NCBI GenBank assembly: GCA_937128475.1 | Contig: CAKZML010000195.1 | Span: 1-45,154 of the forward strand | DNA from: an uncultured Chromatiales bacterium | GTDB lineage: Bacteria; Pseudomonadota; Gammaproteobacteria; Steroidobacterales; BM003 | Direction: 5' to 3' | Length of the DNA stretch: 45,154 nt | Shown: in pieces, positions 37,071 through 45,154 of the stretch | How the letters are laid out: each line of letters begins with the position of its first letter | Numbering within the stretch: the first letter of the stretch is position 1 | Notes under the pieces: generated by a model | Seen by the model: the letters and a program-made list of their open reading frames with translations, nothing else | What the model was told of the DNA's origin: nothing | Database searches by the model: none | Program-made: the position numbers and the translations under genes

Positions 37071-37952
37071 TTAGTGTGCCTTAATCCTGCCTGTCAGCGC
37101 CAGTGCATTTCCGACCAGGACCAGGGCCACGCCGGCCGTGGAGACGACTGTGAAATGGTAGTTCTCAAAAAACGCGGACACCGTAAGTGCGACTAGAGGG
37201 ATGATCACCGATGTGTAGGCTGCCCGGCCTGATCCAATGCGGCGTATCAATTCCAGGTAACAGACAAAGGCTACCGCGGTGCCCATCACCGACAGGTATA
37301 GCAGGGATCCCAGGTAGCGGGTGGTATGTTCGATGATGAACGGCTTGCCCTGGATAACTGCGCTGAGGCCAAGGAAGAAAGTGCCGTAGGCCATACCGTA
37401 AACACTCATGATGGTGGGTCGGATTCCCCGGCGGGTGTTGCGAATGGCAACCATGTTCCCCAGGGAAGCCAGGTAAGTGCCCGCGATCACCAGTGCCATC
37501 CCCATCAGTCTGTCGGACCCGCTGGTCAGGCTGGCCAGTTCCGGCATGAATATCAGCCCGACACCGGCCAGGCCAATAAACGAGGCGCTGAGGATGCGCC
37601 AGTCGGCTCGGACGCCGAAGCAAAGTCGCTCGTTGGCCAGGTTCATGAACGTGAGAACGGTGAATAGCACGGCCACCAATCCTGAACTGATGTATTGGGC
37701 GCCATAGTAGGTGAGGGCGTAGTTCAGGCTGAACATGCAAATCCCCAGCAGCACGGCAAACCCGTGATCGGCAAGAGAAATTCTGAGGGGTCGTCGTGTG
37801 CTCAGGGAATAAATCAGCAGGATCAGGGTCGCCCCGCCAAAGCGATAAGTCAGGGACACCTCGGGGGCGACAACGCCTAGTTGCATCGTGATGGCGTACC
37901 AGGTGGTTCCCCAGATCAAGACGCAGGCAATGTAGAGGAGGATATTGAGCAC
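37071..37952 (-). CDS. EamA/DMT-family transporter
   Basis: LLYIACVLIWGTTWYAITMQLG; 10-TM-like pattern with internal repeat; GTG start inferred at 37952. Confidence 0.88.
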   Translation of the reverse strand: MLNILLYIACVLIWGTTWYAITMQLGVVAPEVSLTYRFGGATLILLIYSLSTRRPLRISLADHGFAVLLGICMFSLNYALTYYGAQYISSGLVAVLFTVLTFMNLANERLCFGVRADWRILSASFIGLAGVGLIFMPELASLTSGSDRLMGMALVIAGTYLASLGNMVAIRNTRRGIRPTIMSVYGMAYGTFFLGLSAVIQGKPFIIEHTTRYLGSLLYLSVMGTAVAFVCYLELIRRIGSGRAAYTSVIIPLVALTVSAFFENYHFTVVSTAGVALVLVGNALALTGRIKAH

Positions 37953-38129
37953 GGGGAGGTTCGCTGACAAAATCGAATGATACCCGCATTGGCCCTTTGG
38001 CAAACGAAATATCTGCTATGCTTTTTTACCCGGTGCGACGACAGACCTGCAGCCGGGACCGGGCTTGGTAAGCGCCCGGGTTGGCGGGCCGGTCAGGATC
38101 CGGATCACATAAACCGAATCGAGAAATCC

Positions 38130-38963
38130 ATGCGTAAGACTTTAATCTGTTTGATGGTGCTGTTACTGACCCTGGTCAGTGCCTGTGCTACCAGCCCCAC
38201 CGGTAGAAGACAGCTGATGCTGGTCTCAGAGCAGCAGGCGATCAGCGCCTCCCGGGAAGCTTATTTACAGACCATGGCTCCCTTGAAGAAAGAGGGGAAG
38301 CTCAATTCTGATCCCAGGACTAATGCCCGGGTCGAACGGATTACCTCCAGGCTGGTTGCCCAGGCGGTAGCTATGCGCCCCGATAGTGACAAATGGGAAT
38401 GGAGTGTTGGGGTAATCGATGAGCCGGAGACGGTTAATGCCTGGTGCATGGCCGGAGGGCGTATGGCGATTTATACCGGGTTGCTGGCCAAGATAGATCC
38501 CAGCGACGATGAGCTGGCCCAGGTTATGGGGCATGAAATCGCTCATGCGCTGGCTAACCATACGGCTGAAAAAATGAGTGTCGCCATGGCGACCCAGATG
38601 GGCATCATGGTTGCCGGTGTAGCCTCGGATCGGCCGGCAGTTGCAATGAGCGCCGCGGCAGTTGCCGCTACCCTGGCAATCCAGCTGCCTAACAGCCGGA
38701 CTGCCGAGACCGAGGCTGACAGGATCGGGATAGAGCTGGCTGCGCGCGCAGGTTATGACCCCTACGCATCGGTAAGCCTGTGGGAGAAAATGGCGAAGGT
38801 AGGCGGTTCACGCTCACCGGAATTCATGAGTACCCATCCGGATCCGGATAACAGAATGAAACGATTGAATGCGCTGGCCCCGGAAATGATGGGTTACTAC
38901 CAGGCGCCGGGTGAGCGTCCTGTGCATCCGCTGCACGAACCGATCAGTCCAACTTCTCCCTGA
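38130..38963 (+). CDS. M48-family metalloprotease, lipoprotein
   Basis: Lipobox LVSACATSPTGRRQLMLVSEQQ; VMGHEIAHALANHTAEKMSVA zinc motif; SRTAETEADRIGIELAARAGYDP. Confidence 0.94.
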   Translation: MRKTLICLMVLLLTLVSACATSPTGRRQLMLVSEQQAISASREAYLQTMAPLKKEGKLNSDPRTNARVERITSRLVAQAVAMRPDSDKWEWSVGVIDEPETVNAWCMAGGRMAIYTGLLAKIDPSDDELAQVMGHEIAHALANHTAEKMSVAMATQMGIMVAGVASDRPAVAMSAAAVAATLAIQLPNSRTAETEADRIGIELAARAGYDPYASVSLWEKMAKVGGSRSPEFMSTHPDPDNRMKRLNALAPEMMGYYQAPGERPVHPLHEPISPTSP

Positions 38964-38983
38964 TCGCGGAGATATCACCAGAG

Positions 38984-39018
38984 AAAAGGGTCTGGCCAGC
39001 GACAGGCTGACCAGACCC
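38984..39018. terminator. Terminator hairpin between convergent M48 and HPF genes
   Basis: GGGTCTGGcCAGC-gacag-GCTGaCCAGACCC; TTTTC on the minus strand. Confidence 0.7.
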
Positions 39019-39024
39019 AAATCG

Positions 39025-39369
39025 TTAGTCCCGGGCTTTTACATTGCCAGTGCGGCGATCCCGGTAGCTTTCCAACTGTCGATGGGCTGCGTCGAAAGCG
39101 TCTCTAATAGCAACATAGGCATCTTCGTGGGCGGCGTTGTAGTCGGGGCTGCGATTGGCCACGATTTCCTTGTCCGGCACCATGATGTCGATTAGCACAC
39201 GGTAGTGTTTACCCTTGTTCTGGTGCTTGTGAGGCGCTTCTACAACAACCTGCATGGACATGATGTCCGAGAAGAAACGCTCCAGTTTGCTGGCGCGCTC
39301 ACGGATGTTGGTTTCAATTGCGTCTGAGGGGTCAAGTCCCCTGAAGGTGATTTCTAGCGGTTTTTCCAT
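39025..39369 (-). CDS. HPF/RaiA-family ribosome-associated protein
   Basis: MEKPLEITFRGLDPSDAIETNIRERASKLERFF; YNAAHEDAYVAIRDAFDAAHRQLESYRDRRTGNVK. Confidence 0.9.
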   Translation of the reverse strand: MEKPLEITFRGLDPSDAIETNIRERASKLERFFSDIMSMQVVVEAPHKHQNKGKHYRVLIDIMVPDKEIVANRSPDYNAAHEDAYVAIRDAFDAAHRQLESYRDRRTGNVKARD

Positions 39370-39527
39370 ATCTAATTGCTTTTGTCAGTGGTCCCATCCA
39401 TATCCTAACCCCGCAGAGACTTCTGGGCATTAGGTGATTTACCTAGGACTCATAAACCACCGTGTGGGGTGAGTTAATCCTGGATAAAGCTACTTGTGAA
39501 TGCGCTGGCTGTGGCCCGGAGGGGGCG

Positions 39528-39561
39528 AAAAAAGGGGCGCAGGTCCATTGACCTGCGCCCC
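39528..39561 (-). terminator. Intrinsic terminator downstream of the DUF5666 gene
   Basis: Minus strand GGGGCGCAGGTC-aatg-GACCTGCGCCCC followed by TTTTTT. Confidence 0.9.
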
Positions 39562-39586
39562 GGGGGCAAGCCCCGTTTTCGTAGAT

Positions 39587-41080
39587 TCAGTCCTCGATGG
39601 AGACCTCGTCGTTGGCTGTGTCCAGGATCATGTTGACGGCATCCCAGGTCCCGCTTGCTTTCGCGATGGTTTGACCTTCGACAATACTCGCCACCATGGT
39701 TGCGCAGTCCAGGGACTCGTCTTCGGGTCCCTCGCAACTGGTTGCAGTGCTGCTGATCGAGACTGTTTTGCCAAGAATGGTCAATTCGAATCCGCCGGCG
39801 CTGGCAATCGCGGCATCCACAATGCCCTGTAACAGGACAGTGCTCTCCGAATCCTCCTGCTCAATGCGGGTTGCGGCAACCGTGTCGCTGCCCTGAGGCA
39901 TTTCCGTGCCGCTGACCATGACGTAGTCACCCGTTGTGAGATTGTCCATTTGCATCATCTCCATCCGGGTGTTGTCCGAAATGTTCACCATGATGCCTGC
40001 GCTGGAACCAGAATCTCCCAGCAGGTAGATGGTGTTGCCGGCAACCTCGTCGATGGCAGCCTCGATACGTACCTCGTCGTTGCTGCGGAATTCCATTTGC
40101 TCGGCAATCAGAATGCCGCCGCTGAAGTATCCCTCGACCTCGATCTTTGTGCCGTCAATGATGTCGGCCTGGGTGAATTCCATGGGCATGAACTCGACGC
40201 CCTGGTCCAGTTGGACCTGCACGCCGCTAAGCATGAAGCTGCTGCAGTTACCTGCCGGGCAGCCGCTGATATAGCCTTCCACCTCGGCCTCATCGTCATC
40301 ACCCACGTCGTGGTGGATGCCCTGGGTTTTCAGTTCGACGCTGCTGGCCAGCATGCTGGAGTTGGCAATGTCGATGTCCTGCAGGTCGGCTTCAGCCTCA
40401 ACAAACAATCCGGCGGTGGGTTGGTCGCTTCCGAAATTCACCAGCTGAGCGGTAGAGTAGTCCACCGTAAGGCCTCCCAGCACGAAGGTCTGGGCGTCGC
40501 TGTCGGTGGAGCCGATCACGCCTTTTACTTCAATCTCGCTGCAGTCCGATTTCTTTTCGATTCTACTGGCGTCGACACTGCTCGTGATGGGGTTTGGCAG
40601 TCCATAGACCTCCACGCAATCCGTGCCGGCTGTCAGGAGATCCAGGCTGGCGAAATTATCCAGCGAGGTGTTAGCAGATACGGTCACGTCCTGCCCCATG
40701 ACATTGAGGCTTCCGACCCGGGTGTCACCGGGCTCGGGGCTTGTCGAGAAAACCAGGCCTTCCACCGCTTCCTCAAGGTCTACCTTTCGGGCCTCCCGAC
40801 TACCATCGTTCATGATGTCTGCGGTAATGATGACGTAGTCACCTATCTTGAGGGTGTTCTCTGCCACGTTCATTCCATCGGAAGTGATGGTCGCGCTGCT
40901 GACGCCGTAATGCTGGCCATTCACGATTATGCTGCCGAATCCGGTGATTATGCCGACCGCGAAACCGGTTCCCGAGATGCCTCCTGTGGGAGGTGGCGCG
41001 GTATTGCTACTGCCCCCGCACGCCGCCGCAAGCCCGAGGGCCGCCGCCGCTACGGTTGCGCGAAGTTGTGAGTGATTCAT
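39587..41080 (-). CDS. DUF5666-domain repeat lipoprotein
   Basis: Lipobox ALGLAAACGGSS; repeated beta-rich units such as GTGFAVGIITGFGSIIVNGQHYGVSSATI...LKIGDYVIITADI and IEVEGYFSGGILIAEQMEFRS. Confidence 0.82.
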   Translation of the reverse strand: MNHSQLRATVAAAALGLAAACGGSSNTAPPPTGGISGTGFAVGIITGFGSIIVNGQHYGVSSATITSDGMNVAENTLKIGDYVIITADIMNDGSREARKVDLEEAVEGLVFSTSPEPGDTRVGSLNVMGQDVTVSANTSLDNFASLDLLTAGTDCVEVYGLPNPITSSVDASRIEKKSDCSEIEVKGVIGSTDSDAQTFVLGGLTVDYSTAQLVNFGSDQPTAGLFVEAEADLQDIDIANSSMLASSVELKTQGIHHDVGDDDEAEVEGYISGCPAGNCSSFMLSGVQVQLDQGVEFMPMEFTQADIIDGTKIEVEGYFSGGILIAEQMEFRSNDEVRIEAAIDEVAGNTIYLLGDSGSSAGIMVNISDNTRMEMMQMDNLTTGDYVMVSGTEMPQGSDTVAATRIEQEDSESTVLLQGIVDAAIASAGGFELTILGKTVSISSTATSCEGPEDESLDCATMVASIVEGQTIAKASGTWDAVNMILDTANDEVSIED

Positions 41081-41916
41081 TTCTGATCTCCTGGATTACT
41101 TGAATCCTGAATGAAATATATTCCTGCACCTACCCTGACCGCGCGATTCTTGCGGCTGGCGGGTTTGGCCTGGTCGTGCTGACTTAGCCAGGCGTCCAGT
41201 TTTTCCAGAAATTGCTGGCCTTCTGTTTTTAGCAACTCGTGAAATTTGTCCGCAGTTTCCTGACTTACATTCAAATTACTTACCAGTCGCTCAAAGCGTG
41301 GGCCGCCCTCGCGTTGGTTGTGCAGATTGTGGGCCACAGTGGATGCGTGGTCGTGAAGTGCAAGGCCTGCCTGGCGAAGCAGGGAAGGGTCCGACAGGTC
41401 GGGCGTGAATACGCGACTTAACACGACATATTTATCTGCCTGTTCCCTGATTAGATTGAGACGCAGCAGTTCCTTGGTGAAAGCCACCGGAGGGATGTCG
41501 CCCGCATAGCGTTTTAGCAGATCGCCAAATTCCCCGGCTTGCTGACTTTTCATTAACTCGCGAGGTTTCCCGTGCTGGTCCAGGAAATCGGAATCCTGGT
41601 GCCATGCGGCAAGCACCCTCGGAATCTGGGTCTCCCGCAGCTCTGGTTCCTCGCCGTCATGTTCGGAATTTTGTGTCTCGCGAATTCGGGCGACTTCTCG
41701 CCGGCTAAGACCGGTGAGCAGCGCAACCCTGGAGGCATTTGTCTGCCTGCCAGCAATTCCGTAGTCTTCGCTGGCGGCCTCAACAAAAGCGCCCTTGCCC
41801 AGGTCCGCGAACTCTTTCCAGCTGATGCCTCCCCGAATCAGGATTCGGGCGATGGGCTTCAACAAATAGCGTATGCCTGCTCTTAGGGCTCTATGAGATT
41901 GCTCCGATTCAATCAT
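41077..41916 (-). CDS. DUF6502-family protein, predicted HTH regulator
   Basis: SHRALRAGIRYLLKPIARILIRGGISWKEFADLGKGAFVEAA; HTH-like TNASRVALLTGLSRREVARIRE; ATGA overlap with the DUF5666 gene. Confidence 0.82.
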   Translation of the reverse strand: MIESEQSHRALRAGIRYLLKPIARILIRGGISWKEFADLGKGAFVEAASEDYGIAGRQTNASRVALLTGLSRREVARIRETQNSEHDGEEPELRETQIPRVLAAWHQDSDFLDQHGKPRELMKSQQAGEFGDLLKRYAGDIPPVAFTKELLRLNLIREQADKYVVLSRVFTPDLSDPSLLRQAGLALHDHASTVAHNLHNQREGGPRFERLVSNLNVSQETADKFHELLKTEGQQFLEKLDAWLSQHDQAKPASRKNRAVRVGAGIYFIQDSSNPGDQK

Positions 41917-41929
41917 TTACAAAGCTCCT

Positions 41930-41969
41930 TTACATATGTGCAAGTTACACCCACATGTAATCATGTCAA
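41930..41969 (-). promoter_or_regulatory. Predicted promoter with embedded palindrome upstream of DUF6502-DUF5666
   Basis: Minus strand TTGACA (41964-41969), 16 nt, TAACTT; imperfect palindrome TTACATATGTG-N11-CACATGTAA (41930-41960); SD AAAGGAG adjoining (41924-41930). Confidence 0.55.
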
Positions 41970-42013
41970 GGGGTTGGCCGGCATTTCACACGGGAAACGG
42001 ATTTATAGGCATC

Positions 42014-42286
42014 TCACGCGGCCCACAGGGTCCACACTCCTATCAGGATGAATCCGGCGCCCGCCACGTAGGAGAGGTAGCGTGGCTGGATAAAGTCTGC
42101 CACCAGGCCTCCGGCCAGCACGCCCAGCGCCGAGGTCAGCACCAGGGCGAGGCTTGCGCCAATGAATACGGTCATCTTGCTAACTTCCTGGTCAGCCGCA
42201 AACAGCAGAGTAGCCAATTGGGTCTTGTCCCCCAATTCGGCAATAAAAACGGTGGCAAACACAGTTAGCAGGAGTTTCAGGTCCAT
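42014..42286 (-). CDS. TMEM165/GDT1-family (UPF0016) protein, single-repeat short form
   Basis: 90 aa; VFIAELGDKTQLATLLFAA signature; FIQPRYLSYVAGAGFILIGVWTLW. Confidence 0.9.
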   Translation of the reverse strand: MDLKLLLTVFATVFIAELGDKTQLATLLFAADQEVSKMTVFIGASLALVLTSALGVLAGGLVADFIQPRYLSYVAGAGFILIGVWTLWAA

Positions 42287-42424
42287 TGGCGGGATCCTCG
42301 GGCAATGGGGATTGAGTGATTACCGTGATGATATGGCCGGCGGATGGTGGTGCGCCAGTCCCGGCAGGTTCCGGGAATTCAGAAACAACGTTGCCCGGGC
42401 GGGCCTCCCGGAGGAATTCCGGGC

Positions 42425-42451
42425 AAAAAAAGATCCGCCAGCGGCGGATCT
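42425..42451 (-). terminator. Intrinsic terminator in the leader region of the GDT1-like gene
   Basis: Minus strand AGATCCGCC-gct-GGCGGATCT-TTTTTT; about 140 nt before the GDT1 start. Confidence 0.75.
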
Positions 42452-42623
42452 AAATCAGGGGGAGTTTCAAATGTCTTGTAGCCATCCTAGGCCACTGCTG
42501 ACGCGAGTCAAGAGAAAACCTTCGCATGTCATTGACAATAAAGGGATTTATTTGATTCATTTGTTGGTGAAAATGCCACAGAATTGATTTTTTTGGCTAA
42601 ATTAGCCGAGGTTTTTGTTGCGA

Positions 42624-42644
42624 GAATGACACAGGAGGTCATTC
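42624..42644 (+). promoter_or_regulatory. RNA hairpin presenting a Shine-Dalgarno in its loop
   Basis: GAATGAC-ACAGGAG-GTCATTC perfect 7-bp stem immediately before ATG 42647. Confidence 0.55.
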
Positions 42645-42646
42645 CC

Positions 42647-42715
42647 ATGCGTAAAGGGTTTACCTTTTTTAAGTGCTTGCCTGAGTTAAGCCAGAGGTTT
42701 CAGCGCAAAATGTGA
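42647..42715 (+). CDS. Candidate small protein, 22 aa: MRKGFTFFKCLPELSQRFQRKM
   Basis: AGGAGGT 7 nt upstream of ATG; shared bidirectional terminator at 42728-42757; possible TTGACA (42532-42537) promoter. Confidence 0.35.
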   Translation: MRKGFTFFKCLPELSQRFQRKM

Positions 42716-42727
42716 TTGCTGCAATAC

Positions 42728-42757
42728 AAAAAGGCGACCCGGAGGCCGCCTTTTTTT
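42728..42757. terminator. Bidirectional terminator downstream of fabH (minus strand)
   Basis: AAAAAGGCGacccggaggcCGCCTTTTTTT. Confidence 0.85.
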
Positions 42758-42779
42758 CGAGAAGATCCGTGAGATCGAC

Positions 42780-43850
42780 TTACTTCGCTGCGCTGGCCTG
42801 TAATGCTTCGCCAAGGATCTCAAGGGCTGTGGTATCGCAGGGCGGCAATTCAGCATCGCTTTGGGCGATTGGGGTAACGCGCTTGCCCCATCGCACAATG
42901 CCGGCGCCGCAGGTAAGGCCTGCGCCGAAGGCTGCGAGCAACAAGGTGGAGCCGGGTTTCACTCGACCAGCCTCCAGGGCTTCGGTCAGTGCCACCGGCA
43001 CGGTTGCCGCCGATGTGTTGCCATAGCTGTCGATATTGACGACTACCTTTTCTGAGGGAACTCCCAGGAATTTGGAAAGGCTGTCGATAATCCGGAGGTT
43101 TGCCTGGTGTGGCACTACCAGGTCCACGTCTTCCTTGGATACGCCGGATTTTTTCAGGACGCATTCACTGGCTTCCTGCATCCCCTTCACCGCGCGACGG
43201 AAAATTTCCCGCCCGTCAAACTGGATGGTCAAGTTGTGATAATCCGTTTGGAAACGGTTACTTGCGGTTCCGAAGTCGGCGATTTTCAAGGCTTCGGATG
43301 CTGTAGCGTCGCAGGTCAGCTTGGAGGCAAGCAGGCCTACGGGTTCGTCAGTGGCTTCAAGGATTACCGCGCCCGCGCCATCGCCAAACAACACGGCGGT
43401 TTCGCGGTGGGTCCAGTTTAGATACCAGGTGATACGCTCCGCTCCGATGACCAGGATGCGCTTGTGGTCTCCAGCCTTGATCATCGAAGTGGCGACGCTC
43501 AGGCCATAGATAAACCCGGTGCAGCCCGCATTCAGGTCAAACACCCCTGCATTGCTGGCGCCGATGATAAGTTGTGTGGCCGCGGCGCAGCTGGGAATGT
43601 TGGTATCGGGTGTGCAGGTGGCCAGGATGATCATATCCAGGTCCTTTGCATCCATGCCTGCTGCGGCAAGGGCGCGCTGGGCGGCCACCGCGGCAAGTTG
43701 GCTGGTCGGCACATGAGAGACCCGGCGCTCCCGAATACCGGTTCGGGAGGTTATCCACTCATCGGTGGTGTCGATGACGGTGGCCATCTGGTCGTTAGTA
43801 AGGACTGAAGGGGGCATGCATTTGCCCCAACCGGTGATTTCTGCGTGCAT
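42780..43850 (-). CDS. fabH: Beta-ketoacyl-ACP synthase III (FabH-like)
   Basis: TDEWITSRTGIRERRV, DLNAGCTGFIYGLSVA active-site Cys, VVPHQANLRIIDSLSKFLG, SYGNTSAATVPVAL. Confidence 0.92.
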   Translation of the reverse strand: MHAEITGWGKCMPPSVLTNDQMATVIDTTDEWITSRTGIRERRVSHVPTSQLAAVAAQRALAAAGMDAKDLDMIILATCTPDTNIPSCAAATQLIIGASNAGVFDLNAGCTGFIYGLSVATSMIKAGDHKRILVIGAERITWYLNWTHRETAVLFGDGAGAVILEATDEPVGLLASKLTCDATASEALKIADFGTASNRFQTDYHNLTIQFDGREIFRRAVKGMQEASECVLKKSGVSKEDVDLVVPHQANLRIIDSLSKFLGVPSEKVVVNIDSYGNTSAATVPVALTEALEAGRVKPGSTLLLAAFGAGLTCGAGIVRWGKRVTPIAQSDAELPPCDTTALEILGEALQASAAK

Positions 43851-43936
43851 ATTTATGCCTGCCAAATGATGTTTTTGGAGTATCTCAGTAATTATGGAGT
43901 GTGGCCAATTTCGCCCTAGGTGGTCCCGTGGCTCTC

Positions 43937-44239
43937 TTAGCCCTGGCCGCGCGCGTAGCGCCTGGGCTGGGTTTCGTAGCTTTTCATCCGCAGGCCCGCG
44001 CCGTTTGCTGAAATATGCGCAATGACTGCGTTGCGTCGATGTATCCGGGTCAGGGTGCCCAGGTCCACGGCGAAGATGAGCTCAACCTCGGTTCCCCGGG
44101 GGAGCGAGAACTTGCTGCCTTCAAGAAAAACCCCGGTTGAACTGACATTGCTGGCCTTGCAGCGCTGGATCGGTTGTCCTGGAACTGACACGTAGACTTG
44201 CGTACGCGCCGGGTGCCTCATGTGTATCCGTCGATCCAT
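43937..44239 (-). CDS. PilZ-domain protein
   Basis: MDRRIHMRHPARTQVYV; NVSSTGVFLEGS; HISANGAGLRM. Confidence 0.85.
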   Translation of the reverse strand: MDRRIHMRHPARTQVYVSVPGQPIQRCKASNVSSTGVFLEGSKFSLPRGTEVELIFAVDLGTLTRIHRRNAVIAHISANGAGLRMKSYETQPRRYARGQG

Positions 44240-44503
44240 AGTCTTCGTTCGCCTTCTTATATACCACTGTATACCGGGCCTGGAACCGCCCAACTGCCAA
44301 TTCCGCCCTTGAGTACAGACCCGACTGTACCAAGAAATGCCCGGTTATTGAAAAGACTTCTTTAGCGTCCCTGGGCCAGCCTTCATTTTGTCCTCGAATG
44401 GTCCCTGCCGGCGGCACGGGTCCCCGGCTGCCCGCCAGACCACCCCAAAGGGCAACATTGTGAAAATAACCCCCCGAAACCTTAAATATTTCTTCCGGGG
44501 AGG

Positions 44504-44533
44504 TTTACCCGCCGCCTTGCAGCCCTATATAAT
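44504..44533 (+). promoter_or_regulatory. Predicted promoter for the tRNA-Tyr/Gly/Thr(-tuf) unit
   Basis: TTTACC (44504-44509), 18 nt, TATAAT (44528-44533), followed by GC-rich CGCCGGC discriminator. Confidence 0.65.
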
Positions 44534-44638
44534 CGCCGGCTCGAGTCTCACTGGATAGGTAATCCGGTGAGGGCGCACTAATGTCTGGACTGTTGACTTG
44601 GTTCTTCAATCCTTGCAAAATGGTGGGCTTGTGTTCGT

Positions 44639-44723
44639 GGAGGGATACCCAAGCGGTCAACGGGGGCAGACTGTAAATCTGCTGGCTCAGCCTTCGGAGG
44701 TTCGAATCCTCCTCCCTCCACCA
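44639..44723 (+). tRNA. tRNA-Tyr(GTA)
   Basis: GGAGGGA/TCCCTCC acceptor, anticodon loop CTGTAAA, long variable arm, T-arm GGTTCGAATCC, CCA. Confidence 0.96.
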
Positions 44724-44815
44724 CTGTCTTGGGTTTAAGCCAGGCTGTTTCACTGGCCTGGTGGATCGGGAAATAGCTGGAAATGCTCGCTTTTTGGGCT
44801 TTATTCAGCGGCGTG

Positions 44816-44890
44816 GCGGGTGTCGTATAATGGTCATTACCTCAGCCTTCCAAGCTGAAGATGTCGGTTCGATTCCGATCACCCGCTCCA
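44816..44890 (+). tRNA. tRNA-Gly(TCC)
   Basis: GCGGGTG/CACCCGC acceptor, anticodon loop CTTCCAA, T-arm GGTTCGATTCC, CCA. Confidence 0.96.
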
Positions 44891-44949
44891 CTGACTTGAG
44901 ATGTTTCCCGATGCTGGCCGAGACGCGGGAAAGTCGGAAGATTAATTAG

Positions 44950-45024
<75 letters not shown>

Positions 45025-45098
45025 GTCTCTGTTCAAGGTTGGACAGGGTTGAAGGACTTAAAGACTTACTTACTTTTAAATCGCGGGGAGAACGGGCG

Positions 45099-45154
45099 AT
45101 GTCGAAAGAAAAATTTCAACGTACAAAGCCCCATGTGAACGTCGGAACGATCGG
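45099..45154 (+). CDS. tuf: Elongation factor Tu, truncated by window end
   Basis: MSKEKFQRTKPHVNVGTIG; adjacent to tRNA-Thr(GGT) as in typical tufB loci. Confidence 0.95.
   Translation, partial: MSKEKFQRTKPHVNVGTI

Noticed and set aside
39950-41071. 373-aa plus-strand ORF opposite the DUF5666 lipoprotein
   Set aside because: His/Val/Asp-rich shadow of a repetitive beta protein; the minus frame has a lipobox, coupling with DUF6502 and a terminator.
42287-42480. yybP-ykoY manganese riboswitch upstream of the GDT1-like gene
   Set aside because: GGGGAG occurs only on the opposite strand and the conserved loops were not seen; an Infernal search would be decisive.
27768-44638. Integrative island inserted at tRNA-Thr(TGT)
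   Set aside because: No integrase or mobility gene, and no duplication of the tRNA 3' end seen at the other boundary; contents are mostly housekeeping-like.

Overview
GC-rich, gene-dense chromosomal window, probably from a gammaproteobacterium (inferred from birA-coaX-SPOR gene order and a Tyr-Gly-Thr tRNA block before tuf). I annotate about 37 complete CDSs, one truncated CDS (tuf, right edge), four tRNAs, several intrinsic terminators, one degraded gene and several palindromic regulatory candidates. No CRISPR array, transposase, integrase or prophage gene was seen. Main blocks: (1) class I fumarase, CtlX-like hydrolase, M61 peptidase; (2) a ~15-kb probable catabolic cluster (6.2-21.3 kb) with three PYROXD2/CrtI-like FAD oxidoreductases, a GcvT-like folate methyltransferase, ALDH, YhdH/AcuI-like reductase, GNAT, exported amidohydrolase, GbcA-like Rieske oxygenase, IclR regulator and NhaC-family transporter; a frameshifted class III aminotransferase remnant lies at its left edge; (3) an SdpR/SdpI pair with a perfect operator-like palindrome; (4) plsY, birA, coaX, SPOR protein, phosphoesterase, tRNA-Thr(TGT); (5) ~17 kb separating tRNA-Thr(TGT) from tRNA-Tyr/Gly/Thr-tuf, including putA, an orphan Pol X-like HhH protein, an Asp/Arg/Gln-repeat exported protein, and a DUF6502-DUF5666 pair with a palindrome inside its predicted promoter. 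Leads most worth follow-up: the triple FAD-oxidoreductase cluster, the DUF6502/DUF5666 module, an untracked 22-codon ORF whose Shine-Dalgarno lies in a hairpin loop, and the split tRNA-tuf cluster. All family calls come from reading the translations; no database search was run.
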